This document shows positions 56,001 to 64,000 of a stretch of DNA of 64,000 nucleotides, in pieces; position 1 is the first letter of the stretch, and each line of letters opens with the position of its first letter. Source of the DNA: Cinnamomum chago (taxonomy: Eukaryota; Streptophyta; Magnoliopsida; Laurales; Lauraceae); the NCBI GenBank assembly GCA_038049695.1, contig CP142453.1, forward strand, positions 21,146,001-21,210,000. Direction: 5' to 3'. The translations under genes were made by a program, and so were the position numbers. The notes under the pieces are model-generated. The model saw only the letters and a list, made by a program, of their open reading frames with translations. It had not been told where the DNA came from and ran no database searches.

Positions 56001-58381
56001 ATTTATTATCTGTAAAGTGATCATTTGGATTAGTGTACCATAGACTGGTGGGTGGGTGAGAGTAGGGAGAGGGAGAGAGAGAGTGAGGAGTACCAACTAG
56101 GCACGTCAAATGGGGGCGTGCCGCCCACATCCAGGTCCAACCGGGCCACAGGCCGGGCTGGCATGCCGGCCAGATGGAGCGGGCTGGGCCTTGCCGTACC
56201 GTGCCTCTTTTAATTATTTTTCTCTTTTTCGATATTAAAATTAAAAATTAGAACACAAGCATGGAGAATGACAAAGATATTTAAGTGATTTAGTCAAACT
56301 CAACCTACTCTACTGAGAAAAATGGGAGGGTTAGAGTATTTATAAACTTTGTAAAATTAAAAATGATACAAAATAGCCTTTATATGATTGTTTTATGGCT
56401 GTTGAGGTGGGGCAAAATGGATAATTTTTTAAAAAATAGCCATTTTGGGTGGGCCATAGCGGGCAATGCCTGGCGGGCCGACCCTTATGGATGGGTTGGC
56501 CCATGTGCCAACCGTGCCCGGTACCCTCGGCCCAGCACGGCCCATGGCAAGGCTCGTGCCGAAATGGGCCGGCCGGCCCAGTTGACATCTCTAGTACCAA
56601 CTACTAAAAACCAAGAATGCTTTATGTTTTGACTGATTGGATTGGAATCATCTACAATCTCTAACCCCCTAAATGTAGATTTTTTGAAAGTAGGGTCTGG
56701 TAATTTTTGGAATCGATTGGGCAGGTAGGGCTGTACAACCGGATTTCCGGTCCGGCTTAAATGAGAGGATCGGACCGATCCAAAACGGTTAAGTGGTCCA
56801 GACCGGTTTCATTTGTTTGTTTTTTTTCTTAAGTTTTTATTTTATTTTTTCATTTTCAGCCCATTCCCTGCTTCTTTTTCCAAATGTAAGAAGCTAGATC
56901 TTTGATTTCACTAGGGTATTTGACTTAGGAATTTTATATACTTAAAGTTTTGTATTAAAAAAATTAAAAAAAAATTATTATTAATCCGGTCTGGTCCAGT
57001 CCAGACCGGTTTTTAAAAGGTCCGAACCGGACCGGACCGGATAGAATCGGTTTTTCAAATCCGGTCTGGACCGGACAGGATTTGTGCGGTAAAGACCACA
57101 AATCCGGTCCGGTCCGGTCTGCGGTCCGGTTCTGCTCAGCCCTATGGGCAGGCTGCATAAAATAGGTTATACAGATTAGTCACCTACATAAAACTAGAAA
57201 AATAACAGATATTGATAACCATATGATTTAATTAAAGCCGCAAAACGGGAGGTTCAAATAAAACCTTTGCCCTTTTTATGTTAAACTATCATTTCATGGA
57301 GATCTAAACTCTCAACTGCTTAGTAGCATGATACTCCCATAAAAAACATGCATAGTTTGTAGAGCACATCAATCCTCCTAAATACAAGAGGACTTTGAGC
57401 TCCAGCCATTTACATAAGATGTTTCCAACTATCCCATCTGAAGTTATGAAATGAACAACTAGGAGTGCAATGTCTAAATGAACTTAATTTTGTAAAAATC
57501 TTAGACAACAAAGCCCCACGTACATATCATCGTAGAAAAAGAATCAGCCCCACAAATCATCATAGCCCTTTGTTTAAGAGCTTATAGTTTAGTTGTCTTT
57601 TAGCCATAGATTTCTTTGAAATTCAACTCAACAGTGGATGAAAGTTTGAAATACCAAAACTTTGCTCTGATGGGAGTTGGTCCCATTGTAAGATCAATCG
57701 TTTGATTAAAAATATGATTGATACAATCTATGCGTATTTATTTATATGTTTCTTATTAAACAATCAATCTCACCACATGATCAACTCCGATTGCATTAAA
57801 ATTTGGGGATACCGCAAAATGGATGGGCATTTATTTTGAGAAAATCTGATTTCAAATAGGTGCTTTTCCGTAGAATTCCACTCCTTCAACTACGGATTTT
57901 TCTTTAAAAATCCAAAAACTGGATATTTGTGACAGCTTTAAGCTAGTAGTCACTTTCTTTTCTAAAAAAAAAAAAAAAAAAAAAAAAAACACCACATCAA
58001 CAAAATTTTCAGCTTTCCCAATTCCTAGCAGCTCTCCACAAGTCCTGAAAGTAAGCTACATCTGTGTGTGTTTTAGGGGGTTGAAATTACGCCCATGTGT
58101 GTGCTTTTTCTGTTGGCAGTTGATACCTGAAAGAAACCCCATTCTCTGCAAGCTCTCTCTAGCTTCTTCACCTCTTCCTCATTCCCGCAAGAAAGCGATG
58201 ATAAGTCAATGACTGGAGTTTCCAAGGAGGAAACAACATGTGTGTCATTGGGCCTATCTTCATCATCTCTTATGTATCTTTCAGGTACTTGGAATAAGTC
58301 CTTTTGTACCATCTCTTGAACGCTTTCTACCTGCAGAATACCTGTTCCCATTGTGGGCACTTCCTCTTTTGCCTTACCCAT
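53002..58381 (-). CDS. 2-oxoglutarate/Fe(II)-dependent dioxygenase, SRG1-like
   Basis: A soluble oxygenase of the plant DOXC class (SRG1, codeine/thebaine demethylase and related specialised-metabolism enzymes). Four exons join in frame: 58381-58127, 56009-55765, 54832-54511 and 53253-53002, giving 357 residues. The N-terminal DIOX_N part covers about 54-160 (TPVIDLSSL, EWGFFQIINHG, LPLEEKQKY, DMQGYGHFVVSEDQKLEWGD). The Fe(II) ligands are His230, Asp232 (PHSDSN) and His286 (EHR); Arg296 and Ser298 (RISVASF) bind 2-oxoglutarate. The usual NYYPPCP is NYYPICP here. The start MGKAKEEV was chosen because the upstream in-frame ATG lies before a GA repeat encoding only RERERE. A TATA box sits 74 bp upstream. 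Intron 1 carries two hAT-like insertions. The substrate cannot be predicted. The gene lies inside a tandemly duplicated unit. Confidence 0.92.
53555..54370. mobile_element. Possible Tourist-like MITE in the dioxygenase gene
   Basis: TTA then GGGCCTCTTTGTTTGCATGG at 53552-53574 looks like a PIF/Harbinger Tourist end. Inverted GAATTC-rich words recur toward 54340-54375 (GAATTCCTAGGAATT, then CAAACAGAG), but the right end is not exact. It lies in intron 3 of the dioxygenase gene and may be related to 25270-25590. Confidence 0.35.
56098..56593. mobile_element. Non-autonomous hAT-like element in dioxygenase intron 1
   Basis: A perfect 8-bp duplication GTACCAAC (56090-56097 and 56594-56601) flanks ends TAGGCACGTCAA and TTGACATCTCTA. 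Both subterminal regions are rich in GGGCCGGC and GTGCCG words in opposite orientation. The interior is AT-rich with no coding capacity. Confidence 0.85.
56726..57144. mobile_element. Second hAT-like element in dioxygenase intron 1
   Basis: A perfect 8-bp duplication TGGGCAGG (56718-56725 and 57145-57152) flanks ends TAGGGCTGTACAACCGG and GTTCTGCTCAGCCCTA. Subterminal CCGGTCCGG repeats lie in both orientations. There is no coding capacity. Confidence 0.88.
57961..57988. repeat. Poly(A) run in dioxygenase intron 1
   Basis: About 25 consecutive A residues on the plus strand lie roughly 140 bp from the exon 1 donor. On the coding strand this is a poly(T) run. No target duplication was identified. 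Confidence 0.6.
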
Positions 58382-58390
58382 GCTTCTTAA

Positions 58391-58394
<4 letters not shown>

Positions 58395-58421
<27 letters not shown>
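58395..58421. repeat. (CT)n microsatellite in the dioxygenase leader
   Basis: On the minus strand this is a (GA)n run of about 13 units just upstream of the start codon, within the predicted 5'UTR. GA/CT runs in plant leaders are common and can bind GAGA-binding factors. Confidence 0.85.
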
Positions 58422-58425
<4 letters not shown>

Positions 58426-58454
58426 ACTGAGGCAGATAGAAGGAAGTCCATATA

Positions 58455-58464
58455 CTATTTATAG
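58455..58464 (-). promoter_or_regulatory. TATA box of the dioxygenase gene
   Basis: CTATAAATAG on the minus strand is a consensus plant TATA box. It lies 74 bp upstream of the ATG at 58381, which would give a leader of about 45 bp containing the GA repeat. Confidence 0.65.
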
Positions 58465-58515
58465 GGAATTTTGCATCCCATGCTCCCCTCATGTGGTGTC
58501 CACCTTTCTTTCTAC

Positions 58516-59062
58516 TAGGGGTGAGCGTATGTTTAACGAACCGAAGTTTGAACCTAACCGAATCGAAATTTTTTATTTGGTTAAGTTATACGGTTAAATT
58601 GGTTAGGTTCGGTTAAGATTTACAGCAAATTTGGATAATATAGTTTGGTTTGGTTCAGATTTTTTTCACCAAATTAACCCAATTAACTGGATTTATTAAT
58701 ATACATATAAAAGTTTGTATTTTAGAAATATAAAATATTTAAACTCTTAAGGCTGATAAACTGTTGAATACTTGACTTTAATATCTTTTTTATTTTGGAT
58801 ATTTAGAATTTGTTAGTTGTCTATACTTTGGATTTTTTTTATTAAAGAAATGTTCCCAACAAATTTGGGCCCCATAACAAAGCCCAACATATGGCCTTTC
58901 AACCGAATTGACCAAAATTTAACCGAAATATTTTCGGTTTGGTCGAATTCGGTTACAACTCATAATTCGGTCGGTTCGGTTAAGAATTTTTTCAACCGAA
59001 ATATTTCGGTTCGGTCAAAATTTCAACCAAAACCGACCGAATTGACCGAATACTCACCCCTA
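58516..59062. mobile_element. Non-autonomous hAT-like element upstream of the dioxygenase
   Basis: A perfect 8-bp duplication CTTTCTAC (58508-58515 and 59063-59070) flanks ends TAGGGGTGAG and CTCACCCCTA. AACCGAA and TTCGGTTCGG words fill both subterminal regions. The left end starts only about 50 bp beyond the TATA box, so the element replaced or displaced the upstream promoter. Confidence 0.9.
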
Positions 59063-59070
59063 CTTTCTAC

Positions 59071-60130
59071 CTGCCCTCCTTACTGTGCTTCTGAGGCAAT
59101 TGAGGGAGAGAAGATAAGGGAGTGCATGTTACATGTACCAGTCCAGATCCTCTTAAAGGCTTTAACCCAGAACAATGATGAGTTAAAGCAGTTGAACTCA
59201 AAGGTAAGGGCCACTAACTATATAAATTCCAACTGATCAAAATAAATACCTTCTAAATATATATAGTGTCCTCTAATTTTAATTCAATCCAAGTTCCACC
59301 ATTGGATTCACTATTTGATAGAACAAACATGGTTACCGTAGATCAGTTGCTTATTTTCAATATATCAAATCTTACTGAAGTGAGACTTGTGATCTTTCTT
59401 GGTCTTTTTTTATTTATTGGATACGACGTAGGACCAATGGCATGCGGGCAACACACGATTGTCTATATTCGAATGAATTTGTTGAGATTTGGTTTAATAC
59501 TGACAAAACACGTTCATCTAGATGGAGAATAATTTCAATGGCAACCTATGACCCAAAACCATATTTTAAGTAATTGGGTGACGTCGTTATCATCGTACTC
59601 CAGTCATTGCCTTCCAGTAGCACCAACGGCCATGACATCTATTTACCCAAAAAAAAAGAACAGAGACCATGACATCAGCATTGGTGGCTCGGGCTAGAGC
59701 TGTAGACAAGTGGAGTTGAGCTATGCAAACATGGACAAGCTTGAGGTCGAGCTCATTTGCCTTATCAATAGCTCGACTTGGCTCGAGTCATGTCGAGCTA
59801 GATGAACTAAGATAACCAAGTTCTGGCATTAAGCTCGGCTGAAACACCAGCACAAGCAAATTTCATCGATCCTAAGCTCGCATTAGGGCATGAGATTGGT
59901 ATGTGTTCCTCATTCATTAATTTTATGGATGTTGATAAGCTGAGCATGGGCTTGAAGTTGAACTTGACCTCATAAAAAAATGCTAATTTAGTTAAGATGA
60001 ACAATCAATTCAAGCCCTAACTTGAGTTTGCCTTGATTAACTCAAGATCAAGTTCGAGACCCAGCCCAGCCAAGCCAAGTTAAGGTGGCTTGGTGGCTTG
60101 GCTTGGACTTTCCGCCTACCCTGCCTCCCT
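59071..60130. other. Intergenic; possible hAT-like debris at 59690-60115
   Basis: No coding frame is recognised. Between about 59690 and 60115 there are many GCTCGAG/GAGCTCG and CAAGCC/GGCTTGG words in opposite orientations, like the subterminal repeats of hAT MITEs, but no exact ends or target duplication were found. Confidence 0.4.
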
Positions 60131-60306
60131 ATTAAGTTTCCTTAGCTAATTATTCCTATCAAAACCTCGAAGTGTTAGCAGAGGCAATGGAAATGCTTTG
60201 CAATATCCCCACTCCCCTGGATAGAATCTGGAATCGCGACCGATTGGCTCTGATGGATATTAAGTTTCCTTAGCTAATCATTCCTACTAAAACCTTGAGG
60301 TGTTAC
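60128..60306 (-). mobile_element. Possible TRIM-like remnant
   Basis: Two direct copies of a segment of about 47 bp (containing TAAGTTTCCTTAGCTAAT) lie at 60132-60178 and 60259-60305. Read on the minus strand, the first is followed by CATCAGAGCCA, similar to part of an initiator tRNA-Met primer site. No target duplication is clear, so this is tentative. Confidence 0.3.
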
Positions 60307-60589
60307 TTTTCAATTCTCTCCCTTTGGTGGAAATTGATTTTTCTCCAAAACTCCTCATGAAACCCGATTTTGGCAACACATACATCTTTTTTTTAGTGCC
60401 AAGTTGGTTGTCCTAGGATTTGGGCAAAGATTTGGTGCAGGGATTTGGGTTTGTTGAGTGCGCCACAATCTGATGGTGGACGAGGCATGTTTAGAGACGA
60501 TTAGTTGGGAATTTCTTATGCAGAACGACTGGGGTTTTGGGGGTTGGGTTTTCTTAAGCAGGACGGTTGGGGTTTTGGGGGTTGGGTTT

Positions 60590-60935
60590 AGAGAAGGAGA
60601 GTATGAGATCGAGATTGCGAAAGCGAAAGAACAAATACTATCGCTTTTCATGAGATCAACACTAACCCTACCTTTGATACCATGGAGAATTTTAGAGACA
60701 ACATTTTTTTGCAAACCTCCAAAGTTATTCCATTAAAAATAGGCAATGGCTATTTATAACATTGCAACCACAAGATAGGAAATCCAATCATACTTATAGA
60801 AGGAAATCTAATCAAACAATATATAGAAACCCAATCAACTAATGATTCTAGCCTAATGTAATCTAATTCAAGTATAATTTAATTCTATTATTTCCATATC
60901 CAACCGTATCTAATATATTCTCTAATAATCCTATG
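60590..60935 (-). mobile_element. Copia-like LTR fragment with primer-binding site
   Basis: Read on the minus strand, a segment with TATAAATAG (a promoter-like box) ends ATTCTCCA at 60683 and is followed at once by TGGTATCAAAGG (60682-60671), a typical primer-binding site. About 80 bp of leader may follow. The LTR start is uncertain (near 60935). No gag or pol is seen nearby, so this is a remnant. Confidence 0.5.
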
Positions 60936-61190
60936 GTTTTTTAATTGTCTGAGATTTTGACTTGGAGAAATCTTGAACTCAAATACTGGAACTTTGCAAT
61001 GGAGTCGATTTATTGAAAATCTGACCCCAGCAGGTATATTTTTCAAAGATGAGTATTTTTTCAAATTCAAAGGGTAGCACACATGGTACATTTTCTAACA
61101 CATGCGGTGGTCTTAGTCAAATGATAATCCAACATCAATTACTTGATTATCCTTCCAATTAAGACTTGTTTGTCTTTATTTATTTCTTAA

Positions 61191-61722
61191 GGGCACGTTT
61201 GTGTACACACCCTTTCCGTGGAAAGAGGAAATTGCCACGTCAGCATTTTCCATAGAAATGAAAACCTCGAAAAAAGATTTCCGTAGAATTTAGAAATCCA
61301 TGTTTGGTGCAAAAAGAGTTTCCTCATTGAATTGGTGCAGATGTTGTTTGGTGCGGCTGTGGATTCCTTATAGAAAATCAAAATTTCTTATTTGGTGATA
61401 TAATTTTTTGAAGAAAATAACACAACATGTATATTATTTATTTAACATTAAATAATAATTTATATAAAGAAATAAAAAATGAAAGAGTTATAGGGTTTTT
61501 GGGTTGAAATGGACAAAAGTGAGGAAAAGATGGAGAAGTTTTCCGAGGAAAACCATTTCCCATACCCCCCCATAGGAAACCCATTTCCACAATTATCAAG
61601 GAAAATGCTGACGAGGCAGGAAAACATTTTCGCGGAATTGTTCCGCACCAAACGCCGGAAAAATGGGTTTTCCGCGGAAAACCGTGAACTTTTCCGCGGA
61701 AAAGTGTTGCACAAACATGCCC
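61191..61722. mobile_element. Tourist-like (PIF/Harbinger) MITE
   Basis: TAA flanks both ends (61188-61190 and 61723-61725). The ends are GGGCACGTTTGTG and CACAAACATGCCC, the Tourist-type terminus. Subterminal TTTCCGCGG/CCGCGGAAA-type words lie in both orientations. The paralogous site near 48540 lacks it. Confidence 0.88.
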
Positions 61723-62553
61723 TAAAGTAATAAGGGTTGGTGGAAAGTAGTGAAGTGACAAGATTAAGAGGTTCTAGACGTAGTTCTCTACATTATGAAA
61801 ATTAAAATTAGTAAATATCACAAAGTTTCTGGAGTCCACTATTCTTATCATATATAAGAGAGCTGGGAGATTGTAGCCAACCTTGTAACATTGATAACTA
61901 TGTGCTTAAAGCCATGGAATGGATGGTGAAAATCAAAACTTCCATTTTGTTCTCACTTTCAATTTCACATACTTGGCAACATTAATGAAATTTCTTTTCC
62001 TTTTGAATTCTTCAACTTACTAAATCTCAAAATCCTCCTGGACTGGCATACAAGAACCTTCCTTTGTATACTAATTTCAAAAGGCAATAGAGAACTTAGT
62101 GCCAAGAAAGCATTAGTTAATTAGGACAGGATAAACCATGTGTGTATGATGATTTTGGGACATTTGAATAAGCATGGAGATTCAAACTCTATAACCTCTA
62201 GTCACTCCGCCGGTCCAGGATGGTAATTGATTATTGCTCTCTTAATACCTTTCTGGTAGTTGTTTATTATTCCTTTGTTCAATGGTCCATTTAGAGCAAT
62301 GGAATTTGGGTAGAATGCTATCAAAGTTTTTGAAAACATCCCTGAGAAAGGTACCTTGTTTTCTTAGGAGGAACCAATACTGGTAGCAGACATTTTTTCC
62401 TGTAGGTTCCTGTGCACCCCTCCCATAAAGTAGGCTCTATTCAGTGGTTCCAAATGTAAAGGATGTTGGGACTTGGGAAATTCTGAAGCATTGGACAAAA
62501 CGTATCACCCATCAGTTTTTTATTTTTTTGGTAGAAACATCTTGTTGATGTTA

Positions 62554-62927
62554 GAGCATCTCCAAGAGATACTTTAAATTTGGATATGCTTTTAAAAAAA
62601 TGAAGGCTGATGTGGCATATGTATTTTGGCAAATATAACTTGGCAACTCCAAGAGAGATGTCAAATGCAAATGTAAGTGGGCCTATGATCATTATTTTAT
62701 GCAAAAGAAAGATTTGCACCCAAAAACTCAAATGCAAGTGGGCTCTCACCATTATTTTATTCAAAATTTTTTTTTGAAGTATGCTTTATGGTATGCCAAA
62801 TTTGGCATACCATTACATACTTCAAATGCCATGTAGGATATGAAGTATCTGTTGGAGACAATCTCATATGTCATTTAGAGCTGTTGGAAGATGACATGGC
62901 CATTTGAAGTATCTGTTGGAGTTGCTC
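62554..62927. mobile_element. PIF/Harbinger-type MITE
   Basis: TTA flanks both ends (62551-62553 and 62928-62930). The ends are GAGCATCTCCAAGAGATACTT and AAGTATCTGTTGGAGTTGCTC. Internally, GCCAAATTTGGC at about 62800 is a short palindrome. The paralogous stretch near 49285 lacks this insertion. Confidence 0.85.
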
Positions 62928-63490
62928 TTAGCCATCAGGTTGGTTTGAAATCCAGAGTCCTGGGGTTATTGGTGGTGACTGTGGATTTCCCAAATGGCAG
63001 GCTCACCCAGAATCTATTCCAGTAAGTCCATCAGGGCGGCTACTTGTTAAATCTGAACATATATCTTACTCCATGTACTTGATTATGTGAAACAAGATAG
63101 TAGAATTGATAACTGCTTCATGTGGAGTGGTTAGAATTTAAGTGGTGGGTCTAGTAATGAATCTCTAGAGTTAAGCATTTCAAAGTTCTTTAGTGTTTGG
63201 AATTTTACTAGCAAAGTGAAGTGAGGTGAATGATGAAATTTGATATTTTTTTATTTGACACATATTCTTTTATTATCTATTGAATTGACTATTCATCTTA
63301 TTTCACTAATAAGATAAAGTCGTCAAACAGGGAGCGTGTCTGAATTTGTCTAGTAATCAAGCCTGCATCCTCTTCCCGAGGTGGGTCCGGATCCTTGGCA
63401 TCAGCATTACTGTCTTTTGGGAATTTACTTGGAATTACGAGTGATCTGTATGAAAAGGTCTAGGTTAAATGAGATTTGGCTGAAGGCCCA

Positions 63491-64000
63491 AAAGGCTTAT
63501 AGATAAAAACTAGGTTAAATTCAATTCATCATTGAATCCCTCCCATCAGTTAGTCGAGGAATGTTTCTAGTGACATTGAGTGACCTCTGGTGGCACCTGA
63601 GTGGCCACCTATCACACATCAGTGGTCATTTATCAAATATATATAAATAACCTATTCATTGGAGATGCAACTTCTACGAAACAGCCAGAGAGACCCTTCC
63701 AGAATGATTCTCACTGGATAAATGTAAGATTAGACATCCAAACACCATCTTCAGAAAAAAAATACAATAAAAAAACCCAAACATCATCAACACCTACCTA
63801 GCCATTATTCTACTCTCATTGTATTCATCTTTTGTAGGTTTCTCATTTTGTTCTGGGCTTCTCATTTAATCTGGTTGGACCAACTTACATCTTTGAAGGA
63901 TATCATGGACTGTTTCTGCACAGTCCAGGGGCCCACTCAGCTGCATTGAGACAACTAGCTAGTCCTGTGTGAAAGCATTATTCTGAGAATCTTTCACATT
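63491..64000. other. Right edge of window, duplicated DNA without a gene
   Basis: No gene is seen. The part at 63735-63870 resembles 51840-51930 (shared ACATCCAAACACCATC and TTCATCTTTTGTAG). By position this is where the second copy of the unit approaches the 3' end of a possible second dioxygenase gene. Confidence 0.45.

Larger units (their letters stand above)
61050..63490. repeat. Copy 2 of the duplicated segment
   Basis: This is the partner of 48395-49808 (see that entry). It is longer because of two MITE insertions (61191-61722 and 62554-62927) and an extra stretch of about 150 bp near 63185-63340. A further match to 51840-51930 at 63735-63870 shows that the duplication continues to the window edge. 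No kinase-like coding sequence precedes it. Confidence 0.85.

Noticed and set aside
56964..57158. Minus-strand frame of 64 residues
   Set aside because: It translates the CCGGTCCGG repeats of the hAT-like element.
58382..58423. Upstream in-frame ATG of the dioxygenase (58423)
   Set aside because: The added residues are only an Arg-Glu repeat from the GA microsatellite; family members start at MGK-like sequence.
61438..61761. Minus-strand frame of 107 residues and plus-strand frame of 73 residues
   Set aside because: They lie inside the Tourist-like MITE and have no protein-family features.

Overview
This is nuclear DNA from a flowering plant. The protein-coding genes are split by introns with plant splice signals, intergenic DNA is AT-rich, and there are plant-type tRNA-derived SINEs, a TRIM, L1-type LINEs and many MITEs. 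The multi-kilobase introns and the moderate, non-grass base composition would suit a magnoliid or another woody non-grass angiosperm, but the sequence alone does not fix the species.

Five genes are supported. (1) 2241-5412 (+): the 3' eight exons of a mitochondrial-type beta-cyanoalanine synthase (CYSC1 family); the 5' exons are not in the window, and one intron is of the rare GC-AG type. (2) 8347-14473 (-): an ATG8-interacting protein (ATI1/ATI2 family). It has two coding exons separated by a 5.2 kb intron full of transposon debris, plus a probable 5'UTR exon near 18.5-18.6 kb. (3) 32293-43617 (+): an RHB1A-like RING-H2 ubiquitin ligase with four coding exons and a 5'UTR exon near 29.2-29.4 kb. 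(4) 45545-48226 (+): an intronless G-type lectin S-receptor-like kinase of the SD2-2/RLK4 type. (5) 53002-58381 (-): a four-exon SRG1-like 2-oxoglutarate/Fe(II) dioxygenase. From memory, the Arabidopsis counterparts of genes 2, 3 and 4 are At4g00355, At4g00335 and At4g00340, so this looks like an old conserved gene block.

The rest is mostly repeats. 0-2.2 kb holds a long fold-back element. 5.4-8.3 kb holds one retro-insertion. 8.5-13.7 kb (ATI intron) holds a (CT)n tract, a complete 307-bp TRIM and a decayed LINE. 14.5-18.5 kb (ATI 5'UTR intron) holds a complete SINE and a MITE-like stretch. 19-29 kb is gene-free, with a nested palindrome, hAT-type elements and a 600-bp pyrimidine-rich tract. 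32-43 kb (RHB1A introns) holds a hairpin MITE, two LINE copies and a micro-insertion. 49-64 kb holds several elements with clean target-site duplications.

The 3' flank of the receptor kinase (about 48.4-49.8 kb, with a further match at 51.8-51.9 kb) recurs in the same order and orientation at about 61.05-63.9 kb. The dioxygenase gene therefore sits inside a tandemly duplicated unit whose second copy runs off the right edge. Three transposons lie in one copy and not in the other.

I found no operon, CRISPR array, tRNA or rRNA gene, and no clearly new molecular system. The most useful observations are the tandem duplication with its empty sites, the conserved gene block, the GC-AG intron and the intact small retroelements.
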